A DNA stretch of 36,712 nt from contig USFD01000027.1 of NCBI GenBank assembly GCA_900553885.1, positions 1 through 36,712 of the forward strand, read 5' to 3'. This document shows positions 16,320-24,800 of this stretch, in pieces. This DNA comes from an uncultured Ruminococcus sp. Lineage in GTDB: Bacteria; Bacillota; Clostridia; Lachnospirales; Lachnospiraceae. The notes under the pieces are model-generated. The model saw only the letters and a program-made list of their open reading frames with translations, was not told where the DNA came from and did not search any database. Within the stretch, counting starts at the first letter, position 1. Each line of letters starts with the position of its first letter. The position numbers were made by a program, and so were the translations under genes.

Positions 16320-16376
16320 CTGATTAACCTCCTGATGCGGCAGATCTTCCCGCCCGCTGCATCCCTTATATAACAG

Positions 16377-16412
16377 AAAACGCCACACAGCCGTCAGAAC
16401 AGCTGTGTGGCG
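16377..16412 (-). terminator. Intrinsic terminator in the leader of the second MATE gene
   Basis: A perfect 11-bp stem (CGCCACACAGC / GCTGTGTGGCG) with a 10-base loop is followed on the minus strand by TTTTCTGTTA. It lies about 45 bases after the predicted start of the MATE transcript and about 60 bases before the MATE start codon. That is the position of an attenuator, though it would also end transcripts from the upstream envelope operon. Confidence 0.8.
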
Positions 16413-16461
16413 AAAAGATGACGAACGTCCGGAAAAATCCACACCGAAATTTATCGTGTGT

Positions 16462-16490
16462 ATTATACGGTTGTTTCTTTGAATTGTCAA
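16462..16490 (-). promoter_or_regulatory. Perfect consensus promoter of the second MATE gene
   Basis: TTGACA (16490-16485) and TATAAT (16467-16462) with a 17-base spacer, a full match to the sigma-A consensus. The -35 box overlaps the stop codon of the upstream gene. A full-consensus promoter followed by a terminator points to control after initiation. Confidence 0.88.
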
Positions 16491-17521
16491 CAGCCGGACG
16501 CCATTCTCCTGTCAAAAACGAATCGGTTTACAAGCACCACAGCCAGACTGAGAAGCAGAAGGAAGTAGAAATTTATTCCTCTGCTTACCAGCATAGATGG
16601 AATCAGATACGCGCCGGCAAACACATGGGCAAATACGGCCTGGTACATCAGCTCTGTAATTCCCTGGGCTCCGGGGAGCGGAAGCATGTCCACCGCGATA
16701 TAGACGGAAGCCTGGAGAAGAATTACTTTCAAGGCGCCGGATCCGGTCTGTCCGAATCCCAGATATACCATATACGTCAGCACAAATACGCTGCACCGCT
16801 GAAGAAAGGTAAGCACAGCCACCACCGCCAGCTTCCTTTTATGTTTTCCCAGCCATCCCACTGCCTGCTGATAATTTCCGATAAACCCTTCCATCTTTTC
16901 CACTCTCTTTTCTGAGAATTTCAAGATATGCATACGAATCAGAAGTCTTTCAAAGAACAGGGCAATCTTCCTTATGATTCCAGGGAATATCATTACACCC
17001 AGAATAAGGACAACCAGGATTACATTCAGCATCAGTCCGAGGATAAACAGCGGGAAATAATGGCGGAGTTCCGCTACAAGCGGCCTGTGCCAGAATATAA
17101 GAATCCCCGCTCCCATAACAACAAGAACAAACTTATATACAACAGCAACTGTCATAAGTACCACGGTACTGTCCGAAATCCGGTTTCCGTCTTTATTCAT
17201 ATAGTAAAGCTGCACCGGCTGTCCTCCTGTAGCTGAAGGAGTAATTCCGGAGTAGAAAAATCCGATAAAAGAATACTGAATGCACCTCCATACCCGGTTT
17301 TTCTTTCCCGGCATAGAATTCAGAAGATACCAGATCATAATTCCCTCCGCGCATACAAAGAACACAGCCAGAAGCACGGCAGGAATCAGATATACCGGCG
17401 ACATTCTTCCGACCGCGCGGGCGATCTCACCCAGATCCCGTCCGCTGAACAGCGCGTAAAAAGTCAGCAGCATAACTGCCAGAAAAAAAACGATCTGAAG
17501 TACTTTTTTCTTACCGCTCAT
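16487..17521 (-). CDS. UPF0104 / MprF-like polytopic membrane protein
   Basis: A 344-residue protein with about eight membrane segments that resembles the flippase part of MprF (lysylphosphatidylglycerol synthase membrane domain, UPF0104). Family-like motifs are FYSGITPSATGGQPVQLYYM and LPLPGAQGITELMYQAVFAH. It lacks the cytoplasmic aminoacyl-transferase domain, so it cannot itself make lysyl-lipid. A lipid-translocating role is inference. The ATG at 17521 has GAGGAGG 5 bases upstream and overlaps the end of the preceding gene by 11 bases, so the two are coupled. The neighbouring glycosyltransferase suggests work on an envelope lipid or glycolipid. Confidence 0.85.
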   Translation of the reverse strand: MSGKKKVLQIVFFLAVMLLTFYALFSGRDLGEIARAVGRMSPVYLIPAVLLAVFFVCAEGIMIWYLLNSMPGKKNRVWRCIQYSFIGFFYSGITPSATGGQPVQLYYMNKDGNRISDSTVVLMTVAVVYKFVLVVMGAGILIFWHRPLVAELRHYFPLFILGLMLNVILVVLILGVMIFPGIIRKIALFFERLLIRMHILKFSEKRVEKMEGFIGNYQQAVGWLGKHKRKLAVVAVLTFLQRCSVFVLTYMVYLGFGQTGSGALKVILLQASVYIAVDMLPLPGAQGITELMYQAVFAHVFAGAYLIPSMLVSRGINFYFLLLLSLAVVLVNRFVFDRRMASGC

Positions 17522-18131
17522 AAGAACCTCCTCTTGACAGAGCGCCGGCAAATGCTGGCCGTATAAAACGGAATGCGGGAACATTTTCTTTAGCTGCTGT
17601 CTGATCCCATTCTACCAGTTCTTTAAGCGAACCTTCAAATATCATCTGTTTTTCTTTATATTCATAAAAATCTTTTGGCGTAATCAGTGAAAAATGACGC
17701 TCCCACCTGCAAACGCCTGCTTCTTCCAGAAGTTTCGCAATATAGGAAGAACAGGTAAAATGATTTTTCTGGTAAAAAGGTTTTCCGAGAAGGATAAAAG
17801 GAAGGCCGATCACGGCATAATGATAACGGAATCTTGCCTTCATGGCTTTTTTCAGTTCCTGTTCAATATATGCCTTCTGACGGGACGTGCATGTTATACT
17901 GCATACCATGTAGTCCGCTTCCGGAAAAGCTCTGAGTATTTTCTCTTTTTCTTCTTTTTCAAACCCTGCGATCAGAGGGATGGAAGGATGTCTTCTCCCT
18001 ATGCTGTATGTCTCTCTGAGATACGGATCCAGCGCCAGAGCCACATGAATGTACTTCTGGCGGATCACCCGGCGGATCAGCCATGCAAAAAGCCCCGGCG
18101 TATCCACAAATGCAATGTAAATCTCAGCCAT
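17511..18131 (-). CDS. Permuted papain-like (NlpC/P60 YiiX-type) protein, putative
   Basis: A 206-residue protein without signal peptide. An N-terminal histidine in KYIHVALALD (His29) and a later cysteine at the start of a helix in NHFTCSSYIAKLLEEAG (Cys127) follow the His-before-Cys order of circularly permuted NlpC/P60 or LRAT-like enzymes, which act on peptides, lipids or amides. This assignment is pattern-based and tentative. The ATG at 18131 has AGGAGG 6 bases upstream, 26 bases after the glycosyltransferase gene. It overlaps the next gene by 11 bases, so the product likely works with both neighbours. Confidence 0.7.
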   Translation of the reverse strand: MAEIYIAFVDTPGLFAWLIRRVIRQKYIHVALALDPYLRETYSIGRRHPSIPLIAGFEKEEKEKILRAFPEADYMVCSITCTSRQKAYIEQELKKAMKARFRYHYAVIGLPFILLGKPFYQKNHFTCSSYIAKLLEEAGVCRWERHFSLITPKDFYEYKEKQMIFEGSLKELVEWDQTAAKENVPAFRFIRPAFAGALSRGGSYER

Positions 18132-18157
18132 TGCGTTCCTCCTGTTTTCTTCTGTAT

Positions 18158-19198
18158 TTACTGAAACTGATAGATTTTTCTTGCAAACCGGTAGCCGCCT
18201 ACCGTCAGCCTGCCGCCCAGTCTGCCGGGCAGATATGTCAGACCACTGAGAGTAGAATACCGGAGCCGGTAATAAAGTTTTTTATCGTACTGCCGGATTT
18301 CCTCCCACATATTTTTCCGCTTGGCTCTGGCCTCGTCCGTCCGGATCAGGAGCAGATGAACGGAAGAAATCGACAGCATAATGGAAATGTTTCTTATCAT
18401 ATAAGATGCCAGCCTGGGATATTTTTTTCTGACCTTTTTCAGATCCACACTGCGTGCCACCATTTCTGTCACACGGATCTGCTGGTCAATCCGGCTCATC
18501 AGAACCTTTTCATTTACGGACTGATCCTCCCGCCCGAGATAATAATGATACAGGTCAATATCCATATAATAAAGATTCTCTGCATACGGCAGCGGCTGAT
18601 AGGAAAACAGATTATCCACATAAAACGTATGCTCCGGAAGTTTTACTCCGGATCGTTTCAGCACCGCGGTGCGGAATATCAGTGAATGCATAATCAGATA
18701 CTGGGATGGCCGGAACCTGCCGATGGTATTCCACGTACACATCTTTTCATCCGGAAAGACATTTCTGTAATCCATAACCCTGCTTGTGCCCTCATCCAGA
18801 TGATCGTACACATAATTACATATAAACAGATCCGGTATGTTATCCTCAAATTCATATCTGCCTCCACCGCAGAATTCTCTGATCTTTACCAGCAGCTTCT
18901 TACAGGCCTCCTGATCCAGCCAGTCGTCTGAATCCACGACCTTAAAATAAAGTCCCTCTGCCATTTCCAGGCCTTTATTGACGCCGGAACCATGACCGCC
19001 GTTTTCCTTATGAACCACTTTTACAATATCAGGGAAATGCTTCTGATATTCGTCTGCAATCTCTCCGGTTCTGTCTTTGGAGCCGTCATCGATCAGAATA
19101 ATCTCCGCATCGGTTCCGCAGCACAGCAGCGAGTCCACGCAGCGTCTCATATAGCTCTCTGAGTTATAGCACGGAACTGTAAATGTCAGATATTTCAT
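18158..19198 (-). CDS. Family 2 glycosyltransferase
   Basis: A 346-residue GT-A fold inverting glycosyltransferase that uses a nucleotide sugar. It starts MKYLTFTVPCYNSESYMRRC, with the UDP-binding strand EIILIDDGSKDRTGEIADEY, the loop KENGGHGSGVNKGLEMAEG, and the DxD-type metal motif KVVDSDDWLD. No membrane segment is clear, so it is probably cytoplasmic and acts on a membrane acceptor. First gene of a three-gene operon with the permuted papain-like and UPF0104-like genes. The acceptor, for example a glycolipid or wall polymer, is not known. Confidence 0.92.
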   Translation of the reverse strand: MKYLTFTVPCYNSESYMRRCVDSLLCCGTDAEIILIDDGSKDRTGEIADEYQKHFPDIVKVVHKENGGHGSGVNKGLEMAEGLYFKVVDSDDWLDQEACKKLLVKIREFCGGGRYEFEDNIPDLFICNYVYDHLDEGTSRVMDYRNVFPDEKMCTWNTIGRFRPSQYLIMHSLIFRTAVLKRSGVKLPEHTFYVDNLFSYQPLPYAENLYYMDIDLYHYYLGREDQSVNEKVLMSRIDQQIRVTEMVARSVDLKKVRKKYPRLASYMIRNISIMLSISSVHLLLIRTDEARAKRKNMWEEIRQYDKKLYYRLRYSTLSGLTYLPGRLGGRLTVGGYRFARKIYQFQ

Positions 19199-19264
19199 AT
19201 GTACCGCCCTCTTTAATTCCTTATTACACCATAAAATCTGTTTGCATTTATTTTAAACACATGA

Positions 19265-19295
19265 TCTTAAGATAATCGAAAAGGAATTCTTAAGA
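19265..19295. other. Pair of TCTTAAGA palindromes upstream of the glycosyltransferase gene
   Basis: Two copies of the 8-base palindrome TCTTAAGA (19265-19272 and 19288-19295) lie 23 bp apart, about two helical turns, in an AT-rich 166-base gap. This spacing would fit a dimer-of-dimers binding site. The AT-rich background makes chance copies plausible. I found no clear promoter in the gap. Confidence 0.3.
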
Positions 19296-19364
19296 AAATA
19301 AAAAGATTTTTAAAACAATGTTAAAAAGATTTATATGACGATGCAGTTCATTCACCCATGGTAT

Positions 19365-19577
19365 TCATTTTCCGATTCTGCTTAATACTCTGTCGGCAGC
19401 GGACCAGACCCCGGAAATCATAAACATGATGCAGCCCACAGGGACAATAACCAGGACTGCCGCTGCAAGCAGTATCCAGCCCAGCGCTTTTCCCGCTCTT
19501 CTTTTTGTCTGATTTTCCTTCTTTTTATCTTTCACATAACTGAGTTCTTTATTTTCCGGCAGAATTGTTTTCATCAT
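19365..19577 (-). CDS. Small single-pass membrane protein, unknown
   Basis: A 70-residue protein with a charged, lysine-rich N-terminal half (DKKKENQTKRRAGK), one long hydrophobic segment (about 33-57, LGWILLAAAVLVIVPVGCIM) and a short tail. I recognise no family. The ATG at 19577 has AGGAGG 7 bases upstream, which supports real translation. It is followed by an AT-rich gap before the glycosyltransferase operon and could share transcription with it. Its function is not evident. Confidence 0.65.
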   Translation of the reverse strand: MMKTILPENKELSYVKDKKKENQTKRRAGKALGWILLAAAVLVIVPVGCIMFMISGVWSAADRVLSRIGK

Positions 19578-19803
19578 TGTTCAGCCTCCTGATTATGGTT
19601 ATACCTGTTTTTCTGTCTGCATTCTTATTCTAGCAGGGCCCGGAAAAGGGCTGCCATTTATTGTCCTTACATTTTCACCGCTGCTTCTTACACTTTTGTA
19701 AGGCATTGCGGTCTGCACCGGATCTGCTGTCAGAGCCCTTCTTCTCAGCTTATGTGCTCCGGAACAAATCTATAATAATCTTATTAATTTTTCATGACAG
19801 GGG

Positions 19804-19832
19804 TTGAGAATTTCAGAAAAACGGTATACCAT
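19804..19832 (+). promoter_or_regulatory. Possible promoter of the acidic membrane protein gene
   Basis: TTGAGA (19804-19809) and TACCAT (19827-19832) with a 17-base spacer, about 45 bases before the start codon. Both boxes deviate from consensus. The rest of the 299-base gap between the two divergent genes holds nothing else I can support. Confidence 0.4.
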
Positions 19833-19876
19833 AGAAAGGATTTTTAAACGAAGTTAAAAGAAAGCGAGGGATTTCC

Positions 19877-20680
19877 ATGGATTCAAAAAAGGATTTCTCT
19901 GATCTGTTTGATGAAGATTTTGAAGTAACATATGATGAGGACGAGGATCTTTCCTCGGATTTTTCAGATAATCCGGATGATAGCAGCGGTTCCGGACAGA
20001 AGCCTGCAGAGGAAGACTTTTCCGAAGATGATTATCCGGATATGTACGACGGCTATGATGACAGCCTGGAAAGTGATTCTGACGACGGCTATAATAACGG
20101 GTATGATGACGACTATGACAGCGATTATGCCCCTGCCAGGAGAAAATCCGGAAGAAGGAGACGGGGCGGTGTACATCTTGCCGCGCCGATCCAGAAAGGG
20201 GGACGGACACTTTCCAGGATCTCAGGCATTGTCATCCGCCAGCTGACCCTGATCCTGATTCTTGCTGTCAGCGTCTATGTAACCTATACTTTCTGGAGGG
20301 CAAGTGTGCCCTATGGCGACATAACAGAATCCATCCGCACAAAAACATTTTCAGTGACTCTGCTGTCCTATCTCACGGTTGTCATTCTCTTCCTGCTCTT
20401 TGAACTCATCTCCTTTTTCTGGGCCATGACAAGGGTCCGGATAAGAGATGCCGGCGGGATCCGGAAAGAGGATGCCGGCAGAGGACTTACCTCATTTATT
20501 ATTGTATTCGCCGCTTCTTATCTGGCTTTTCTGTTTAATCGGTTTGTGCCCTCCTCTCCGGATGTGCTTTACGGACTAAAAGGAGCGCTGCTGGTATTCG
20601 GCTCTATGCACAATACTCTGCTGGGACTTTGTGCAGCCGGAGTTATATCCTGCCTGGTACGGAAATATCTGGTGCAGTAG
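19877..20680 (+). CDS. Acidic-tailed membrane protein, unknown
   Basis: A 267-residue protein in three zones. Residues 1-85 are very rich in Asp, Glu, Ser and Tyr. Residues 87-97 form a basic patch (RRKSGRRRRGG). The rest holds about four membrane segments, starting near ISGIVIRQLTLILILAVSVY. The acidic zone is likely disordered and cytoplasmic, with the basic patch setting topology. I recognise no family. The ATG at 19877 has GAGGG 6 bases upstream. It is the only plus-strand protein gene besides rpsT and stands alone. An ion-binding or scaffold role would be speculation. Confidence 0.75.
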   Translation: MDSKKDFSDLFDEDFEVTYDEDEDLSSDFSDNPDDSSGSGQKPAEEDFSEDDYPDMYDGYDDSLESDSDDGYNNGYDDDYDSDYAPARRKSGRRRRGGVHLAAPIQKGGRTLSRISGIVIRQLTLILILAVSVYVTYTFWRASVPYGDITESIRTKTFSVTLLSYLTVVILFLLFELISFFWAMTRVRIRDAGGIRKEDAGRGLTSFIIVFAASYLAFLFNRFVPSSPDVLYGLKGALLVFGSMHNTLLGLCAAGVISCLVRKYLVQ

Positions 20681-20721
20681 CCGTACTGCCGGACGGTCTT
20701 TGTCGCCTCACACACAAAATA

Positions 20722-21606
20722 TTACGGTTTTTCTATTCTTACCTTTACCAGGGCGTTGGCCTGTTTTCTCAGATTGTCTCTGTAGCCGGCGCCCCGGTAT
20801 CTTCTGATCTGCTGCAGCGTTCTGCCCATCTGTGCTGCTGTCTGAGACGGGGAAGCCCCATAAGCAAACAGATTGAATGCACAGCTGTTGCGGACCGCTT
20901 CTGCACTGTAGGAAGGAATTCCTGCCTTGCTGCAGTATCGTTTCATCATCCGGCTGATATACATGGTATTCAATCTCCGGCCGCTGCGGTTATAAAAAAA
21001 GCTGGGGTAATGTTCTCTCTGGTTCATATATTCTTTTACAATCTCCCACACATCTTCCGGGATATAGCAGGGTTCTTCCCGTTCGGGAAGAAACACACAC
21101 ACATCCTTCCCCTGGAAGGCAAAGTCCTCAGGGCCGTTCAGTTCCGTAATTTCTGTGGAAGACAGACCAGCCCGGTACATAAGAGACAGGATTGTATAAC
21201 ACATAAGATTTTCCGAAGCTGCCGAAAGCAGCGCATCCATATGTTCTACAGGAATAGATCTGGCCAGCCTGTCTTCCTTTTTCATATGTTTCAGATAGGG
21301 ATAAAAATTATCTTTCCTGCCCGTACACCCTTCGTCCTCCAAAAATCCTGCAAAAGAATGAAGTTCTCTGAACTTCTTTGTTACAGTCAGCGGACTGATC
21401 TTTCCTTCTCCAATCCGCTTTTCCATCATCCTGTAATACCGCTCCACATCTTCTTTCCCGGCGGTTTCAAAAGGTTTCCCCGTAAAACGGCAGAACTCCA
21501 TAATATCTGACCAGTAGGACGCTTCTGTCACAGAACTTTTGAAACGGTTCCGGAACAAATTCCATATCTCTGTATTGACAAAATTCTGTTCACCGTTTTG
21601 GCTCAT
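20722..21606 (-). CDS. Tyrosine-recombinase-like protein with degenerate active site
   Basis: A 294-residue protein with the two-domain layout of XerC/XerD recombinases: a SAM-like core-binding domain (about 10-95) and a catalytic-type domain. The catalytic set is mostly lost. The first Arg of GLRxSE is Ser (GLSSTEITEL). The HxLRH box reads EAVRN, so both its positions other than Arg are replaced. The LGH histidine is Arg (QMGRTLQQ), and the basic beta-hairpin lacks the usual Lys. Only the second Arg and the terminal Tyr (IRRYRG) remain. It may bind DNA without recombining it. I chose the ATG at 21606 because GGAGG lies 7 bases upstream. No att-like repeats flank it. Confidence 0.78.
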   Translation of the reverse strand: MSQNGEQNFVNTEIWNLFRNRFKSSVTEASYWSDIMEFCRFTGKPFETAGKEDVERYYRMMEKRIGEGKISPLTVTKKFRELHSFAGFLEDEGCTGRKDNFYPYLKHMKKEDRLARSIPVEHMDALLSAASENLMCYTILSLMYRAGLSSTEITELNGPEDFAFQGKDVCVFLPEREEPCYIPEDVWEIVKEYMNQREHYPSFFYNRSGRRLNTMYISRMMKRYCSKAGIPSYSAEAVRNSCAFNLFAYGASPSQTAAQMGRTLQQIRRYRGAGYRDNLRKQANALVKVRIEKP

Positions 21607-21731
21607 CTGCCGGCCTCCTCCTGCTTGTGCGAATTCCCCATAAATGTTATCAGTATTATTCATACTATAACATTTCTAATTGAAAAAATCAATAAACATT
21701 CCTGTTTAACCTGCAGCCGGATCTGAAAATG

Positions 21732-21772
21732 AAAACAGCCGGAGCAAAAGATTTATCTTCTGTTCCGGCTGT
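21732..21772 (-). terminator. Terminator of the GH3 glycosidase gene
   Basis: A 9-bp stem (ACAGCCGGA / TCCGGCTGT) with an inner AAGAT/ATCTT helix is followed on the minus strand by TTTTCATTTTC. It lies about 30 bases after the GH3 stop and separates it from the recombinase-like gene. Confidence 0.8.
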
Positions 21773-21802
21773 ACTTCTGATCTTATTCTTTTCTGTTCTC
21801 TG

Positions 21803-24800
21803 CTATTTCTGACGTCTGCGGAAATTCATTCCTATGCAGATACCGGCTGCTGATATGGCCAGCAGAGCTGCCACTCCGGCAGTGGAGAAATTATCTCCGG
21901 TCTGAGGTGAATCTGCCTTATCCTCTCCTGCTGTATCCTGCTTATCCGAAGTACTGTCAGGCTTGTCCGGGTCTTCTGTTCCCGGATTGTCCGGGTCTTC
22001 TGTTCCCGGGTTATCCGGGTCTTCCGTCCCGGGATTGTCCGGGTCTTCCGTTCCCGGGTTGTCCGGATCTTCTGTCCCCGGATTATCCGGGTTTTCCGTT
22101 CCCGGGTTATCCGGATCTTCCGTTCCGGGATTATCCGGGTCTTCTGTTCCCGGATTGTCCGGATCCTCTGTTCCCGGCTTGTCCGGATCTTCTGTTTCCA
22201 CTACATTCACGGTAAAGGTCTCTGATTTCTCACCATACCATACAGCGATTGTCTGCTCTCCCGGTTTATCCGGGTCATATCCGCTTATCCTGCAGTCATT
22301 TACCGGCACATTTTCTCTTGTCTCACTGGTGCCGTCAGTATATACCGCTGTTACAGTCAGTCCTTTCAGATCCAGTTCTTCTCCCTGCTTATATTCCGTC
22401 TTATCCGGACCTGTCAGCTCAATTCTATCCAGAACAGGTTCAGCCGGTTCAGAGCTTGCTTCAAAAACAGCTTCTATCGCAGCATCCGCATTTACATTTT
22501 TAAATGTATATTCTGAAACTGCTCCGACAGATTCTCCGTTTACAAGAACGTCTTTGATCTGATAACCTGGATCCGCGGTAATTGTATATACGATATTGCC
22601 ATTTTCAACAACGGTGCTTCTTCCATCCGGACTGATGCTTCCTCCCTCTCCTGCCGACGCCTGTATTGTATATTGCGTAATCAGGGCTTCCAAACTCCAG
22701 AGCTGATTATCATCATCTGCATTTTTCTCTGCCATTACAAAGGGATTCAGCTCCCAGCCGTTAATCCACTCAGAAGGCCCTCGGCTGATGGCATATCCTG
22801 TTTCTGCGTTTATAATCAGATAATAGCCATCTTCATTACTTTCCTCAAGCTGCCAGAGCTGATTTGTATCCCCTTCTGTCTGTTCCTTCTGAATCAGACG
22901 TGAATTTTCATCTGTATTTTCCGCTGTTGCCAGGAGACCGCTCTTACTGTTTACCAGATAATAATATCCGTCTCCTGGATCTTCCAGCGACCACTGCTGA
23001 TCTGTGCCGCCGTTATTTTCCCACTCTATAAGCACTGCGCCGGATTCTGTGCTGCCGCCATTGACTGCAATAACAACACTGCCGTCCCTTGATGTGATGT
23101 AATAGAGATCTTTTCCGGCTGTTTCCTGTACTGCCACTGCATAACTTCCTGTTACAGTCTCGCCGTTCCATGTCACAGCAGCTGTAATTGTCGCAGTTCC
23201 ATATCCGACTGCCGTCACGTTCCCGTTTTCGTCTACACGGGCCACGGATTCATTGCTGCTGGTGTATACAACATCCGTTATATCAATGAAGGAGTCGTCA
23301 TTCAGAGCTGCTGTCAGCGTCGTCTCTGCCGGCTCGCCGATCTCCGTTTCATCAAAGACAGCTTTTCCGGTAAGCGTTACTGTCTTCAAAGTCGGATCAG
23401 CCTTTTCTGTCATAGAAAAAGTTGCAGATAGTGCTACAGTATCACTGGCAGGTCCGATCTGGATCTCATAGGTTCCAAGATCATAGTCAAATCTGTTTTC
23501 ATTCTCAGACCAGTATTCCAGTTCATCTGTATTGAGGGTCATGGTTACGGTTTTCGTCTCTCCTGCCGCCAGGTCGACTTTGTCAAAACCTTTCAGACGT
23601 TTTACCGGTCTGTCCTTTTTCTCCGCATCCGGGGACGCCACGTACATCTCCACCACTTCCTGGCCGTCTCTTGATCCGGTATTTGTCACATCCACACTTA
23701 CCTGGATCTGGTCATTGGTAGTAACCGTATCTTTGTCAATTTTCAGATTGCTGTACTTAAAATCTGTATAGCTCAGGCCATAACCGAAGGGCCATGTCAC
23801 CTCACCGGTAAAATACTGGTAGGTTCTTCCGTTGCTTGTCTCATCAGAACGAATACTGTATACGCCGATATCATCCAGATCATAAATGCTTGTATACCAG
23901 GTAAATGTCAGTTTTGCGCTGGGATTTTTTTCTCCGTACAGAATTCTTCCAAGCGCATTGCCCTGCGCCTGTCCGTTATATGTATTCCATGTAATTGCCT
24001 TTACCTCATTTTTAAAAGGTTCCACGTTCATCTGGCCTACAGCAGAAATACATACAACCGTGTTTTCATTCAGCTGCGCGCACTTAAGAATACTTCCCGC
24101 CTGATTTCTCGGAAAGTCAAGTGTCTCACGGTCCACTTCCTCTGCCGAATCACTGTCCGGATTTCCAAGTGCCCCCTCACCGTCTATGGTTCTTGTACCG
24201 GCCACTACGATAACCGCATCTGCATTTCGGATCAGCGCCTCTTCCTCTGCTGAAAAACTGACATCCGAGTAATTAAATTCAAATGTGATATACAGATCAT
24301 GGACGCCTGCCGCATCTGACGAAACCTCTCCCGTATAAGCGGCATAATCCTGCCATCCGCTTGTATAATCAGCATCCACCGCCGCAATAACCTCTCCGTT
24401 TGGAGAATCAAGATGAAGTTTTGCCGTACTGCTGTAGGATTCGTTGTCGGCTCCTGCAGCCTGAACACAGAATGTTTTCAGATCAGTCACGTCCACATCT
24501 TTATACAAAGCATATGCGCCGGAGTTCATATATCCGAAATTCTGATTGGCATTTGTCTCTACCACACATGCTTCATATCCATCTGCCTGTGCCGCGGTTT
24601 TTGATATTGTGGAACCATCTCCGTAACCAAATTCAAATCCCTGTACATTCAGAAGATATTTTACACCGGATGCGTCTGTCACACCGTAATGATTAATATA
24701 GTCCACCTTAATATCAGAACCTGCTCTCTGAGCCGCTGCCGTGATTCCCTCCACCGGTGTAGAACAGTTCTCATCCGATGGATCGGCGCTGTAGTCTCCC

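Noticed and set aside
16320..16490. N-terminal extension of the second MATE protein through the leader
   Set aside because: The frame is open, but it crosses the promoter region and terminator, has no ribosome binding site, and the AGGAGG-backed GTG at 16319 fits the family start.
20722..21606. Mobile element or integrated phage around the recombinase-like gene
   Set aside because: No att-like direct repeats, tRNA gene, phage genes or transfer genes are nearby, and the enzyme appears catalytically inactive.
21963..22562. Plus-strand frame with a Ser-Gly-Val-Pro repeat
   Set aside because: It is the reverse reading of the 24-bp repeats of the GH3 gene. The period of 24 keeps every frame open, so the repeat is an artefact.
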